64,000 nt of DNA from Pseudocercospora fijiensis CIRAD86 (lineage: Eukaryota > Ascomycota > Dothideomycetes > Mycosphaerellales > Mycosphaerellaceae): positions 62,001 to 126,000 of the forward strand of contig NW_006921543.1 of NCBI RefSeq assembly GCF_000340215.1, read 5' to 3'. This document shows, in pieces, positions 43,034-55,900 of the stretch. The notes beneath the pieces were generated by a model. The model was not told the origin of the DNA. It did no database searches and was given only the letters and a program-made list of their open reading frames with translations. Within the stretch, counting starts at the first letter, position 1, and each line of letters opens with the position of its first letter. The position numbers were made by a program, and so were the translations under genes.

Positions 43034-45793
43034 ATGTCTTCCGGCGCCCCGAATCCGCTAGGCGCTAGTAGCAGCAACGACCTACCTACCCCTATTAACC
43101 TAAGCCTAGCCGCCCTAGTTCCGATCGAAGCCCTATCCGATAGCGCCTTAGCTGCTACAACTAGCCTCGAGTACTGCTTCTAGATCGTTATCGCCCTTAA
43201 AGACCCTTAAGAGAAGATCTAGAACGCTCGCACCCTACTACGCGTTATTAATAGGAATATTAAGAAGGCTGCTATCTTAGTTGCGTACGGCATAAACAAC
43301 TTGCGTTAGTCTATCGGTAAGCGTATCTTCAAGCGCGAGGTTCTTAACGATATAGATATTAAACAAGCCTTTCCTATCGTCTATAGCCTCGAGACTGCCG
43401 GCACCTAGATTCGTTTGCGCTTTAAGACCCTCGACTAGGCCTTCGAATACTAGGGAGGACTAAGTAGTCTTCCTAAGAGCCTTATTAACTTCGCCTACGG
43501 TAGACAAGAGCGTGCTAAGCAGGTCTCTTCGTTCGTTAACAAGTACAAGGTCCGTCGTTAAGGCGCCGAGTATCTTTCCCGTACTATAATCTATCGTATG
43601 TCTACCGCTAGTAAGAAGGTAGGCAAGTAGTTGCTTAACTTGTCCTTTGCGCTTAACGACTTTACGATAGCCTACTAGAAGAAGCACTACGATGCGATTG
43701 TCTAGGTCGATCTCAACGTATAGACAACTAAGGATCTACTAAAAGAGAAGGGCTATCGCATTGATAGTGTAGGCTTTATTATTAAAGGTTAAGAGGCTCC
43801 TATCGTTAATGTCCTTAAACGTAAGGCCCTTCGCCTAGAAACTAAGGCCGATACGGCTGCTAGTCTTACGCTCGCTATAGAGATATAGGCTAAAGATCGT
43901 CGCTCGACCTGTAACTATAAGGTCCCTTAAGAAGTTTAAGACGAGCGCGCCAAGGCCGAAGCAGCGCGTAAGAAGGCATTGTATGCTCGCTAGGCCCTCC
44001 GTAAGGCTACTAAGAAATATAGCGCTCCTTCTAGTACCGACTATAGTACTAACTATAGTACTGACTATAGTAACTCGGATGTTAATATACTAGATATACT
44101 ACTAGAAGATGTCTCCTCCGAAGGCTCCTTTAGCGAGCGTAGAAATAGAGGCCTCTCGCCGATCCTATTAACTAAGAACATTTGTAGTTCTTATAAGGGC
44201 GACTCTATCGCGCACCTTATTACCGATATCGATATAGTTCCTAAAGCCGCAATAGGCGAAGCCCCTACCGCCCTCTCTATTTGTTAACAGCTCGACGACC
44301 TTAGTAAGCTAGGAGAAGAGCCGTTCTCTATATATGCTAACTATGTTAAGAAGGCCGCTAAGGTCTGTAGTCTCTATACTAGTGCTAAGGCGAGTGTCCT
44401 CGTCGGTCGCCTATTAAAGATTAGTCGCGAGGTTCCTAATTAAGACGCCTTCGCTGCCCTTAAGGCTGATTAGGCCTATACTAACTAGTTTCCTAGACGC
44501 CCTGTTGCCGCCCCGACATCTCTAGGACTCTACGCGTTCAACCCTACTAGTACTATTACTCGCGCCCTTACGCTAACGGATCGCTAGAGCAAGTTCGTTA
44601 CCGGCATTCTTAGCTAAGGCACCTCCTTCGATCGCTTTCGCTAGACTAGTAATGCTATCTTCCCTTAAGTCTTTAGTTAGTTATAAGAGCCTCGTAGAGT
44701 ATATCTTCCTTTCCTTATCGACCTAATATAGGAAGAGTTTGAGATGTACCTTTAGTATATACGTAACATACCTAAGTCTAAGTAAGAAGGCCGCAATACC
44801 CTTCAAACTTATAGTGTAAGCAACTAAATCGTCCGCTAGCACCCTGCCCTATAGCTCTTAGCTATCGCCCTTCGACCTAATTACGTATACGAGCTTATCT
44901 CCGTCCCTAAGCCTGCTAAGTTCTTCAAGGTTAGCGGTACTTACGAAAACTGTCCTTCTAAGGAGTCTGCTCGTCTCGGACAAGATGTAGTTAAGCTCGC
45001 AGCTAGCGAGGGTGCTAGTTACCTGCGTATTAAGGTCTATCTTATGTCTAAGGATGAGACTAGCTGCTCTACTATTGTCGAAGGTATACATTAGCCCGAG
45101 GTCTTTGCGAACTAGGTTAAGAAGCTTAAGGCTCGTAGCCTAGTCCTACTAAGCAAGATCGGCAAGCTTACTAATAAGCACCTTACCGACGACGACCTCG
45201 ACTATATATTCGATAGTTAGCCTAATAGTAAGGGGCGTAAGGCGGAGTAGATCCTCAACCCTCTAAAGGAGTGCGAGGTCTCTATTCAGATGCCGCACCT
45301 ACTATATAGTAATCTAAAGACCGAGAGCAACCGTATATCAATTGATCTAGGCTACTCTCGCGTTATTAATAGTACTAAGGTTGAGGGTTACGAGAACTTA
45401 ACAGTCTCCTAGGTTGCTAAAGCGTACCGTAATCTGACCGCCCTCCCGGCCTCTAACTCCTTCGTGCTATTCGCTTTCCCTACGGCGATCTTAGTCGAAG
45501 GCCTCGGCTATATCTCCGACGCTCTAGTTAGTAGGATTCCTTAGTTAAGTTACGTTGTTTAGAACGAAGTTGAATAGATCCTCTAGCTCAATAACGAGGG
45601 ACTTAAGGAATATCTATATAATTAGGAGAATGCTGCGACGGAAAAGGCTGTTAACCTCCTCGTTAATTAAGCTTTCTACGAGGGATAGTACTTCGGTACT
45701 AATAGCTTTAACGTATACGGAGGAGATTTCGAGAGCCGACTAGCAGATAAGGTTATTGCTAGTAAGGATTACGGTACATTAAAGCAGCAGTAA
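43034..45793 (+). pseudogene. Extra 920-codon ORF of element D, function unknown
   Basis: ATG 43034; one frame holds to TAA 45791-45793 (2760 bp). Internal stops are nearly all TAG at likely Gln/Trp sites. The N-terminus is Ser/Asn/Pro-rich, then come a helical basic region (INRNIKKAAILVAYGI, SIGKRIFKREVLND), a Lys/Ala coiled-coil-like stretch (DERAKAEAARKKALYAR, about 43940-44000) and a Ser/Thr/Asp linker (about 44020-44110). The C-terminal half has mixed alpha/beta character (ASYLRIKVYLMSKDE, HLTDDDLDYIF, NSFVLFAFPTAILVEG). I see no RT, protease, integrase, zinc knuckle, signal peptide or membrane span. It does not resemble a retroviral envelope by eye. Placed between palindromes 4 and 5. 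Confidence 0.75.
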
Positions 45794-45854
45794 GTTAGCG
45801 TAGTGGATTGGATGCTTAGGAAGTTGTTTTTGTATATTAATAGAATCTAGGAAC

Positions 45855-45879
45855 AATGCTACCCCGGGGGTATTATTGC
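45855..45879. repeat. D palindrome 5
   Basis: CAATGCTACCCC/GGGGGTATTATTG, 60 bp after the extra ORF and 110 bp before the 3' LTR. Confidence 0.85.
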
Positions 45880-46273
45880 GGAGTCTCTGAAAGATAGCCT
45901 TAGCTAAGATGCCTAAGGTTACTGCATAACTGTTTGTTTTAAGCGCGCAATGTAAAGCGTGTCTAGTTAGACACGAAGAAAGGGAGGGATATTGGCTAGT
46001 AACCGGCCCTATACACCTAGGCTGAGTTTTGAGCCTATATAAGAGGCCTCCTTCTACATTATAGATAGAGCACCAACCTCGTATAGCACATTGTTTATGT
46101 CACACTTCTACAATGCCTATATTGTAGGGCTCTAGTCTTTAGCCTAAGCAACCGTCTTGTTATCCTATTATGCTAAATATAGCTGCCTATATTGCTATAG
46201 GTTATGTTACCCTCGGTAGCCTATACCATTACTGCTAGTAGTAGTAGTGGTTTTGGTTTCCGTCCTTTACTAG

Positions 46274-48720
46274 ATCGAGTCGTTCGCCTACTTACAAGCT
46301 TATCGATACGTTTAGTAGCAAAGGCGTCCCTCTACTAAGCACGTAATAGCTTATCTATAAACGATTAACTATCCCTATTTGCAAGGTTATTTAATAGTAC
46401 CCTCGCTATTAAACGAGGTACGTATTATATATATCTAATAGCACTAGCAGCCGGATTAACTATAGTAGTGCTTTAATCGCTGTTACTATATATAGCGATA
46501 TCGACTAGGGAGTTATTATAACTTCTCCTATCTATGTCCTTAGCCCTTGCCTTAATACGTACTGTTAATATAGTAAGAGTATTAACATGCTTCGAGCCGT
46601 CGCGGAGTCTAGTAAGCCGCTTATCCTACGCTTACTTATTAATAATATAGGCTATAGCAATCTTATACTATAGGGTTAGAAACAATAAATTAATAGATTA
46701 CTAAGTCTCGCTATCGTAATTAGGTCGCCTCGATAGGCTATCGGTAGGGTTACTTACGCCTAGCCGGTATAATATATTAAAATCGAACCCGGCGAGGTAG
46801 ACGGCCTATCTAGCCTATCGACCTATAACCCTAGTAACCTTAGTAATACTACGCAGGTTGTTATAGTCTGTATAGACCTGAATTGTATACTAAGCACTAT
46901 TGAGATAGTAGCGCTAATACTTAAAGGCTTCTACGATTACTAAGAGCTCTTGCTTGTAGGTCTTATATCGACGTTCTATATCGATTATCTTTCGTAAAAA
47001 GAAGGCAATTAGGTGCTAGTAATAGTTATTATCTAATTGCTGTAATATAATAGCCGATATAGCGAACTATAAAGCGTTAGTCTCAATTCGGATCTGCTTA
47101 CTTAGTACGAAATAGTGCAACAAAGGGACATTAGTAAAGCGTTGCTTTAGGCCGTTAAAAGCGGCTTATACTCTGTTAGTCTATTTGAACTCTCTAGTTA
47201 GGTTAGCCTTAGTTTTGGTAAGCTTAGTTAGGGGCATTATATACCGTAAATAGCCCTTAATAAACCGACGGTAGAAGTTAGCGAAGCCGAGGAACGACTG
47301 CAGCTCCTTAATTAACGTAGGAATAGGCTATTTAGTAATAGTTTTGATCCGATTAGGATTAGCCTTAACACCCTCAGTTAATACGAGGAAGCTAAGGAAG
47401 GACACCTCCTTAGTAGCAAAGGTGTATTTAGAAGGCTTACAATATAGGCTATAGGCTTATAGGCAGTCGAGGACCTTTCGTACTATAGCCTAGTGTTTTG
47501 CAATGTTAGGTAAGTGTATATAAACTAGGATGTTATCTAGGTAAACTGTGCAGAGGTAATCTAATAGGCCTAATAGGGCCCGATTAATATAGGACTAGAA
47601 TGTAGTAGGGGCATTAGCTAGCCTAAATGGCATAACTAAGTACTCGAAATAGCTATAGCGAGTGCGAAAGGCTATCTTCTATTTATCGCCCTTACGAATA
47701 CAAATGCGGTAATAGGCGTCCTTAATGTCTAATATAGTATAGTAGTAGGCACTAGAAAGGCGATCGAGGGTCTTATTAATAAGAGGAAGTAGACAGCGAT
47801 CTTTAATAGTAACAGCATTAAGCCTACGATAATCGATATAGAGGCGCAGGCTACTATCCTTCTTTAGTACGAACAGGATAGGTGCACTAGTAGGGCTATT
47901 ACTATATCGTATCCGGCTATTAGCTAGGTTTTCCTCTAGATACTTACGTAATACAGTAAGCTCTCGTTTACTAAGGTTGTAGAGGGGGCTAAAAGGAACC
48001 TCCTTGCCCTCTATAATGTTAATCTTATAATCCGTCTCTTTAAATATAGGCAATGTCGACGCTAGGTAGTGTTTAAACACATTAATGTAGGTCTCTCGGA
48101 TAGGCTCTAGTATGCGAGTAAGCTAATTAGGATTATTAGGGGGCACAGGTTCATCGTTATTACTACCGAGCAGGTCGGCCGTCGGATTAGCTAGGGTTAG
48201 GTTGCTAATGAATAGGACCCTAATATTATTAGGGCACTCGCTAACATTAATGTGTTTAATGTCCTCTTTCCTAGCGATTCTAAATCGCTATTGTTAACTG
48301 CCTAAGTCTATAACTGTAGCATAGCACTTAAGAATAGGGTTGCTAATAACAATGTCGGATAGGAGGCTATCTATATCTACCGCGTAGGTAGTAAAGTTTA
48401 GTAGGCGTTTATTTCCGAGGTCGTCTTTTAGAACTATAGGAATATAGTAGGCTCTATAGGTTAAGTGCCGAGCGTTATTAAACTAAGCAAGGGTTAGTAG
48501 GTTAGTTCTCGGCAGTTATCGAAGGTCTAATTGCTTAGCTAGGCGATAGCTAATAAGGGCGCTAACTGAATTTCCGGGGTCTAGTATAACCTTTACCTTA
48601 TAGTTAGTGTCGGGCCTAGATATAAGATAGGTACGTATAATAGCTAGCACAATGTCGATAGTCTTACGCCGTACAAGGCTAACAGTTAGTGCGGCGCTTA
48701 CTCTTTTTTCGAAGGTTGGC
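46274..48720 (-). pseudogene. B4 pol, N-terminal part (protease, RT, RNase H)
   Basis: This is the minus-strand counterpart of B3 22119-24600. The 133-residue clean stretch at 48080-47679 carries the RT fingers and palm start (LYIDYRRLNAVTIKDRCLLP, ILDIKDAYYRICIRKGD). YLDN replaces YLDD as in B3 and B5. The A6 frameshift run is at 48704-48709 (as T6 on plus). Interrupted by D at 46273. Confidence 0.85.
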
Positions 48721-50080
48721 CTATAGGGGTAGCGTTAGCCGCTAAGAGGTGCTTTCGGTGTTTAGCGGAAGTACGATCAATTCGGGCCTAGTCCTTGGGT
48801 TTGTCGCATTAGCCTAGTAGATAGCTAGTACTATTACAATTGAAGCACTTCAATCCGGTTAGTAGACTACCGTAGCTATTATTGCTATTGTTAGCCGAGC
48901 GGTTAGTATTATAGGGATACGAGCCCCTTCTACGGCCCCTATCGCGGCCTCCTCTATATAGCCGCCGGCTACGGCCTCTTCTACGATCGTTACTGTTCCT
49001 ATTATTAGCATTGTTGTCCTAGTAGGAACCTTAGTTTCCTCCGCGGCTACTACGGTTACTACGGTTAGTACTAGCTAGTCGGATCCTTAATTCTAGTCGT
49101 TACTAAAGCTAAACAGCTCGTTTAGCTGTTTCCACTTTAACTATGAATTAAATACGTATTAGATTAGCTTGTTCGAATACGCGGCGACGGTCTAATTCGA
49201 GGATAAGCTCCTACCTAAGCTTTAGGCGTATCTCGGAGATCTATATAGAATTAGTCTTAGGCGGAAGATTATCCTCGAGGGTCTTTAAATAGGCCTCGAA
49301 TAAACGAGCCGATTAATTAGTCTTTTGTTTAGCTCGAAGGTACAGGTCCTAAGCATGTTATTGCCTTAGTATAGGGTTTCTAAGGGTGTCTAGCATAATA
49401 GTTTTGTAGGTCTGCTACTAAATAGCGGTCTGATCGTTAAGGGAGTTAAAATAGTTATCCTATATACGCTTTAGGTCGCTATTGATGTACTACATAGCGT
49501 ATACGACTAAGGAATAGTCGTCTAGTAGCGCTCTTAGTACGTTGCGCTAGTTAAGTTTATAGTTACGAATGTAGTCGTTATACTGCTTCCGACTAGAGCT
49601 ATCAAATACGGTATAGTCCTTAAGTTTAGCATCCTTCTTTTAGATAGGTAGTAAAGAAGGTCCTACTATTAGCTTAGTAGTAGTTGTTAGAGATTCCTAG
49701 AGGCGGCGAATCTCGAGAAGATTATCCTTTAGCTATTGCTCTTAACGCAAGGCAGTAAGCCTGTTTTAGGTAGCTTCTTAAAGCCTCGCTACTAGCTAGG
49801 GGCTAAAGGCTAGTTAGCTATATCGACGGTTAACAATATTGTTAAGAATATCGTCGATAGGCAATTCTAGGTCGTTACCTAGAATTATAGGTTCTTCTTT
49901 AGTAGGTCCTATAGTAGGCTCTTCGGTAGGAGGCACTTTAGCAGGTACTTTAGTAGGCACTTTAGTAGGCACTGTGCTACTAGCGTTGTTATTGCTAGCG
50001 CTGCTAGCAGTAGTACGGTTATTGTTTCGTAATAAGCCGGCTATTGTAAGGGGTAACACTAATAATGTATTATTAGCCCC
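48700..50080 (-). pseudogene. B4 gag
   Basis: Same organisation as B3 gag: AGLLRNNN, a VPTKVPTKVPAKVPPTEEPT linker, DLELPIDDIL, capsid-like helices, an Arg/Gly/Asn-rich basic region and a CFNCNS knuckle start (near 48850). RIP stops throughout. Confidence 0.75.
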
Positions 50081-51423
50081 TAAGATACGGATATAGCGGA
50101 ATTAGTAGATATTGGTCTAGTATGCTTAACTTAGTGTAATAGGCCGTATAGAAGGCCTTGCTTAATGATTAGTACGGTTGTTTCGATAGAATAGTACGTG
50201 TAGGTCCCGTTCTTCGGGCGCAATATAGTTAGATTAGTCTTGTTCGTAGCTATACCGCTAAAAGCTTAAAATAAGGACTATCTAGCTACTACCCTTAAAG
50301 GGTAGATCGAATACTATATAAGAAGGGTATATTAGCAGGTAGATAGGATAGTAGTAGGTATAGGTAGTATTCGATAAGGAGCTAGGAGGAGAGGGAGGAA
50401 GGTAGGCAAGTTAGCCTACTACTAAGCGCCAAGCCCTACCTAAGGCATCGAGACCCTAGCTTTACTCGAGTCCGGTTACATACTAATTACGTGTAACCTC
50501 TTTAGTCCTAATACTTTTCTAATACCTCACCTATAAGCGCTCCGCGATAACCGAGTAAATATAAGCTATAGGGTTTCCGCTCGGTACCTTAGCCTCCGAG
50601 ATAGGGCGGAGTTGAATTTAGAGCGATAGCCGGCACTCGTAGCCGGTATATAGAGACGGTAGTAGGCCTTTTCCTACTAAATAACTAGCTTGTTTAGTAT
50701 AGCCTACCTAATATTTCTTATATTTCCTAGCAATAAGCCTAGGTTACTTATAAGATTACTATAGCTAGTAAGGGTATTACTAAAGAATATCTATACTATA
50801 GTAGGATACTATTATTACGCCGGCTATTTATTAAAAGGAGGCTTTCGCCTATTACTATACTAGCTATATATACCGGCTATATTTCAAAGTTTGCCGTACC
50901 TGCCTTTTTTAGCCGTACCTACCTTCTTTCCTTACTCTAACGTTACTATAATATAGGCTTGCCCGACGCTTACTCTATTACCTAGCGACACCGCGATACT
51001 ACCTCTCTCGCTATATTCAACCTTCGTATCGATACCTATACCTCTACGCTCTATATCTACTATCTCCGTAATACCCTCGCTCTACGCGCGTTTTCGTATA
51101 CCTTCGTAACGCACTTTTTTCCTTAATTCGACGACTTTTATAATACCGAGTCTACTTAACTAAGTTACGATGCCTCGTAAGAAGGGACCTACTGCTTCTA
51201 CGGGTCGTAATAAGACTAGAAATAGTAGAACGAGTATAGTATATTAATATAAGAAGGCTGCTACTACTGCCGCTAGATCCGGTACTAGAAAGGGCGTCGC
51301 GAGTAAGGCTCCGCGTAAGACAACGGCGGGCAAGGCTCTACGTAAGACGACGACTAGCGCTTCTACTACTAGTAGCAATAATCGTACGAAGCGTCGATAG
51401 CGTCTAGGAAGTAAGTCCTATTT

Positions 51424-51468
51424 GTAGCCGGTAGCGTAGCCGGTAGCGTAGCTAGCAGCGTAGCCGGC
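51424..51468. repeat. GCCGGC minisatellite in H3 intron 1 (A3), target of B5
   Basis: Four units of TAGCCGGTAGCG lie between the donor and B5. The last CCGGC (51464-51468) is the B5 target duplication, repeated at 58633-58637. Confidence 0.85.
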
Positions 51469-52929
51469 TATAATAGGGGTTATGTTAGTAGGTAGATAGG
51501 GTAGTAGTAGGCACAAGTAGTATTCGATAAAGGTCTAGGAGGAGAAGGAGGAAGGTAGGCTAGTTAGCCTAACGCTAAGCGCCAAGCCCTGCCTAAGGCA
51601 CTAAGACCCTAGCTTTACTCGGCCTAGTTATATACTAATTACGTATAGCCTCTTTAGCCCTAATACACGCTTCCCTTCTAAAGGCCGCGCCCTCGTAGCC
51701 TTCTATATTCTAATATCGATCTCTATTACTACTAACTTAGTAAATCCGATAAGCTACTTAGTCCGCGCTAAATTAAACACTTAACTACCTAATTATATAA
51801 CTATATTAAACCTTACCTTCTAACGTAATATCTAACTCTAACTGCGCTATCCCTGTATGTAATAGACTATAAAGTGATGTATATCTGTAAGAATTAAGGA
51901 CTATCGACTAATTATAATACGAGCGCGCCTTCCCTACTATAATAGGTAGGCGTACGAGGTATTGTAGCACTGCCTCCGTTCTAAGTAATGTCGTACCGAG
52001 TTCTTTGCGTCTACTCTTAAAAGACCTAGCTATGTCCGCTTCCGAGAATTGTCTACTTCCGAGGGTTGTCCGCTTCCGAGGGCTTGTTCTTATTATTACG
52101 AGGGCTATTATTGTTCGTAGTTTCGCTAGCCCTAATTAGTTAGGTTTAGTAGCCTTTAATTGTCAATCTTATCTTATCTTCTCAAAAACACAGTTCGTCT
52201 AGTTTCTATAGGTAAAGGCTATTATAAGTGCAATAGTTAAGGTTCGCCTCGCTTAAAGGGTCGGAAAGATCGAGGAGTAACCTATTGTCCGCAAGATCGA
52301 CCCCGGCTAGCTTAGCTCTATAGTTTTTGCCCTTAGTTAGTTAGTCTATTAAGCTACTCAATCTTTTAAGCCTTAATATTTTAACTTAGCCTTAAAGTTT
52401 TGATTAAACCTTTAACGTAGCTATTCTTTTAACTTAACTAGTATAGTACGCTTAGGCCCGTAGTATAGGTAAGGTTATGTCTATAGGCGTAGTAACGATA
52501 ACAAGTAAGGTTAGCAATAGTAGCGAGTAGGTAATTTCGACAATAGCGGCGCTAGCCGTCTTAGCGCTAACTTTACCTTGCTTCCGGTTTCCTTCTTCGA
52601 CTAATAACACACTCCGTAACACTGTTACTAATATAGCCGCGCCGGCCGCGCTGTCCTTTAGTATAAGCGCGACGCCGTCGTTACTATTATTATTACTATT
52701 TACGCGTACGCGCGCGCGCATCCTCGTCGATTACCTAGGCCTCGAGGCCTCGATAGAATAAAGGGATAAGAGGTAGAGTCCTTAAAAGAGCAGCGACTAA
52801 TTAACGCGTCGTAGCGCGCCTAGTACAGTCTTATTATCCTAGTTTGCCGGCCCCTAATTAGTTAGCTAATAGCACCCCGGGGTAGCATTGATTCTAGGTC
52901 TCTTTTAGTAACATTAGCGGCATTATAAG

Positions 52930-55900
52930 CTCTTAGCCTTCTTCTTGTTCTTTACGCTAGTCTAATATTCGTCTAACAACTTAGTTATATCCTTAAAGGA
53001 ACCTTTAGCTTCCTACGAGTCCTATTTAGGTAAATAGCCTTGCTATCTTAACAGGTACTCCTTCTTGCCTTTCCTAGTCTAGTACTATAGGATACGTTCT
53101 ATAGACTACAGCTCTTTACTATCCGCTAGTATATCTTCGTGTTTAGTAGAGGCTTTATCCCCCTCGCGTAGGTAATATAGCTTAAGGAGGGATATATAGA
53201 AGGTGTTATAGATAGTGTAATAAGGTAGAAGCTATAGTTAGTAGGCCTAGGTGCCCCTAGGTTCTCGGATATAGAAAGGGCTAATATACCTTAGTGCGAG
53301 TTTAGGCCTTATTTTGCTATTAGGCGAGAGGTGTTTGCGGATACGGAGGTTCTTCGTACTAAGCATAACTATATCGCCTTACTTAAAGGTTATTAGGGTA
53401 TAGTATTTGTTATAATAGGCCTTCTAATAGGCCTAGGCCTTTGCTAGTTTGTTGGCTAACTTGGCGTGAATTTCCTGTATCTTTTGAACCCTCTTAATAG
53501 CTGCTAGTATCTTAGGGGTTAGCACTTAACAGGCTTCCCTTTCCTTACGCTCGGCCTCGAGCGAGGTAAATAGACCTTATAGTAACGCGGCGTTTTGACC
53601 TATTATAGCTATATATAGTAAAACCTTAGTTAATAAGTGTACACTGTTGTTATATACGAATTCTATAGGCTATAGGAGATTAACCTAATCCTTAGGGTTC
53701 TCGTTAATATAACTGCGTAGGTACTACTATAGGGTAGCATTCTATCTCTCTGTTTAACCGTTAGTCTATAGATAGAAGGCTATTAATAGCCGATACTTTA
53801 GTCTTAGCTATAGGCATATTTCGCTCTAGTGGTGCGATATAAATGTCGAGCCTCGGTCGGAAACTATCCCCTTAGGGGTTCCCTAATAGGTATAGAAGAT
53901 GTTAGTCTATAGCGCCTCTACTATATTAATAGCAGTCTAATCCTTGCGCGCCGGGATATATCGAGCGCCTTTAGTAAATCGATCTACTATAATAAGGATA
54001 GCGTTATATACGTCCTTACTGCCCCTACGCTTAGTAGGCGGAAGGCCTATAATAAAGTCTATTATAAGCTCTATAAATGGCTTATAAGGGATTAGTAATA
54101 AGGACAACTCGCTAAAAGGCTAATGCTTCGGTGCCTTAATGCGTTAGTATACGGCATACGTATTTATATAGTCCTTTATATCCCGCTTACTATTTAGCTA
54201 GTAGTATATACGCGATAGTAGCTCGTGCGACCTCTCTATACTATAGTAACCGGCAAGCTTACTATTATAGTGTCGCTTAAGAAGCTCTTGTCGGATCGAA
54301 TACTCGGTAGGGATATAGAGCCTGCCCTTATAGCGCAAATAGCTATTAGCATCAATCGACCAATTCTTACTAGATCTAGTTTTGCGACTATTAGTAAGCT
54401 AATCTATACGGACCGTAGCAAAAGCGTCCCTTTGCTAAGCGCGTAACAGCTCGTTTATAAGGGCTTAACTATCTCCTTATACAAGTTCGCTTAATAGCAC
54501 CCTCGCTATCGTACGTAGTACGTACTATATATATCTAGTAGCACTAGTAGCCGGATTAACTGCATTAGTACTTTAATCGCTGTTACTATATATAGCGATA
54601 TCGACTAGGGAGTTATTATAACTTCTCCTATCTATGTCCTTAATACGTACTATTAATATAGTAAGAGCATTAATATGCTTTAAGCCGTCGCGGAGTCCGG
54701 TAAGCCGCTTATCCTACGCGTGCTTATTAATAATACGAGCTATAGCAATCTTATACTATAGGGTTAGAAACAAAGAATTAATAGATTGCTAAGTCTCGCT
54801 GTCGTAATTAGGCCGCCTCGATAGACTATTAGTAGAGTTACTTACGCCTAGCCGATATAGAATATTAAAATCAAACCTAGCGAGGTAGACGGCCTATCTA
54901 GCCTATCGACCTATAACCCTAGTAACCTTAGTAATGCTACGGAGGTTGTTATAGTCTATATAGACCTATATCGTATGTTAAGCCCTATCGAGGTAGTACC
55001 TCTAGTACTTAAAGGCCTCGACAATAGCTAGGAGCTCTTGCTCGTAGGTCTCGTAGCGACGCTTAGCGTTAATTATCTTCCTCGAGAAGAAGGCAATCGG
55101 GTGCTAATAATAGTCCTTGTCCGATTGTTGTAATATAATAGCTAATATAGCAAACTATAAAGCGTTAGTCTTAATGCGGATTAGTTTGCTTAGTACGAAG
55201 TAGTATAATAAGGGGACTTTAGTAAAGCGCTTCTTTAAACCGTTAAAAGCGGCTTGTGCTCTATTAGTCTATTTAAACTCTCTAGATAGATTAGCCTTGG
55301 TTTTAGTAAGCTTAGTTAGGGGCATTATATGTCTCGAATAGCCCTTAATAAACCGACGGTAAAAGTTAGCGAAGCCGAGGAATAACTAAAGTTCCTTAAT
55401 ACTAGTAGGTGTTAGCTACTTAGTAATAGTCTTAATCCGGTTAGGATTAGCCTTAATACCCTTAGTCGATACGAGGAAGCTAAGGAAGGACACCTCTTTA
55501 GTAGTAAAGGTGTATTTAGAAGGCTTGCAATATAGTCTATAGGTCCTTAGACGATCGAGTACCTTGCGTACTATAGCCTAGTACTCTGCAATATTAGGTA
55601 AATAGGTATAAACTAGGATGTTATCTAGGTAAACTACATAGAGGTAGTCTAGTAGGCCTAATAGGGCCTAATTAATATAGGACTAGAATGTAGTAGGGGC
55701 ATTAGCTAGCCTAAATAGTATAACTAAGTACTCGAAATAGCTATAGCGGGTACGGAAGGCTGTTTTCTATTCATCGCCCTTGCGAATGCAGATACGATAG
55801 TACGCATCCTTAATATCTAATATAGTATAGAAACAGGCGCTAGAAAGGCGGTCGAGGGTTTTATTAATAAGCGGAAGTAGGCAGCGGTCCTTAATAGTAA

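Larger units (their letters stand above)
33939..46268 (+). mobile_element. Large Ty3/Gypsy retrotransposon D (12.33 kb)
   Basis: LTRs of 279 bp lie at 33939-34217 and 45990-46268 (TATTGGCTAG...CCGTCCTTT). The target duplication ACTAG is at 33934-33938 and 46269-46273; the empty site is seen in B3. The LTR differences are mostly C/T and G/A transitions. Order: leader, palindrome, gag-protease, palindrome, pol, small hydrophobic ORF, palindrome, spacer, palindrome, 920-codon ORF, palindrome, 3' LTR. Its length is roughly double that of ordinary fungal Gypsy elements. Confidence 0.95.
31072..50513 (-). mobile_element. Ty3/Gypsy B4, chimeric copy (contains element D)
   Basis: On the minus strand the 5' LTR is 50317-50513 (197 bp, long form) and the 3' LTR is 31072-31260 (189 bp, short form). 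A newly inserted element has identical LTRs. Here they belong to different subtypes, and the outer 5 bp differ (TATTA left; CTTTT right, within A3). B4 is therefore a recombinant of two B insertions. D sits inside pol at 33939-46268. Removing it gives an ordinary 7.1 kb B element. Confidence 0.85.

Noticed and set aside
45555..45743. Small open frame within the end of the D extra ORF
   Set aside because: Out of frame with the 920-codon reading and without features; a shadow frame.
43034..45793. Envelope gene in element D
   Set aside because: No signal peptide, membrane span or fusion-like segment is visible, so an env call is not supported.
52452..52721. Minus-strand open frame in the B5 3' region
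   Set aside because: GC-rich low-complexity text in the non-coding region between pol and LTR; the same region in B3 and B4 has no matching product.
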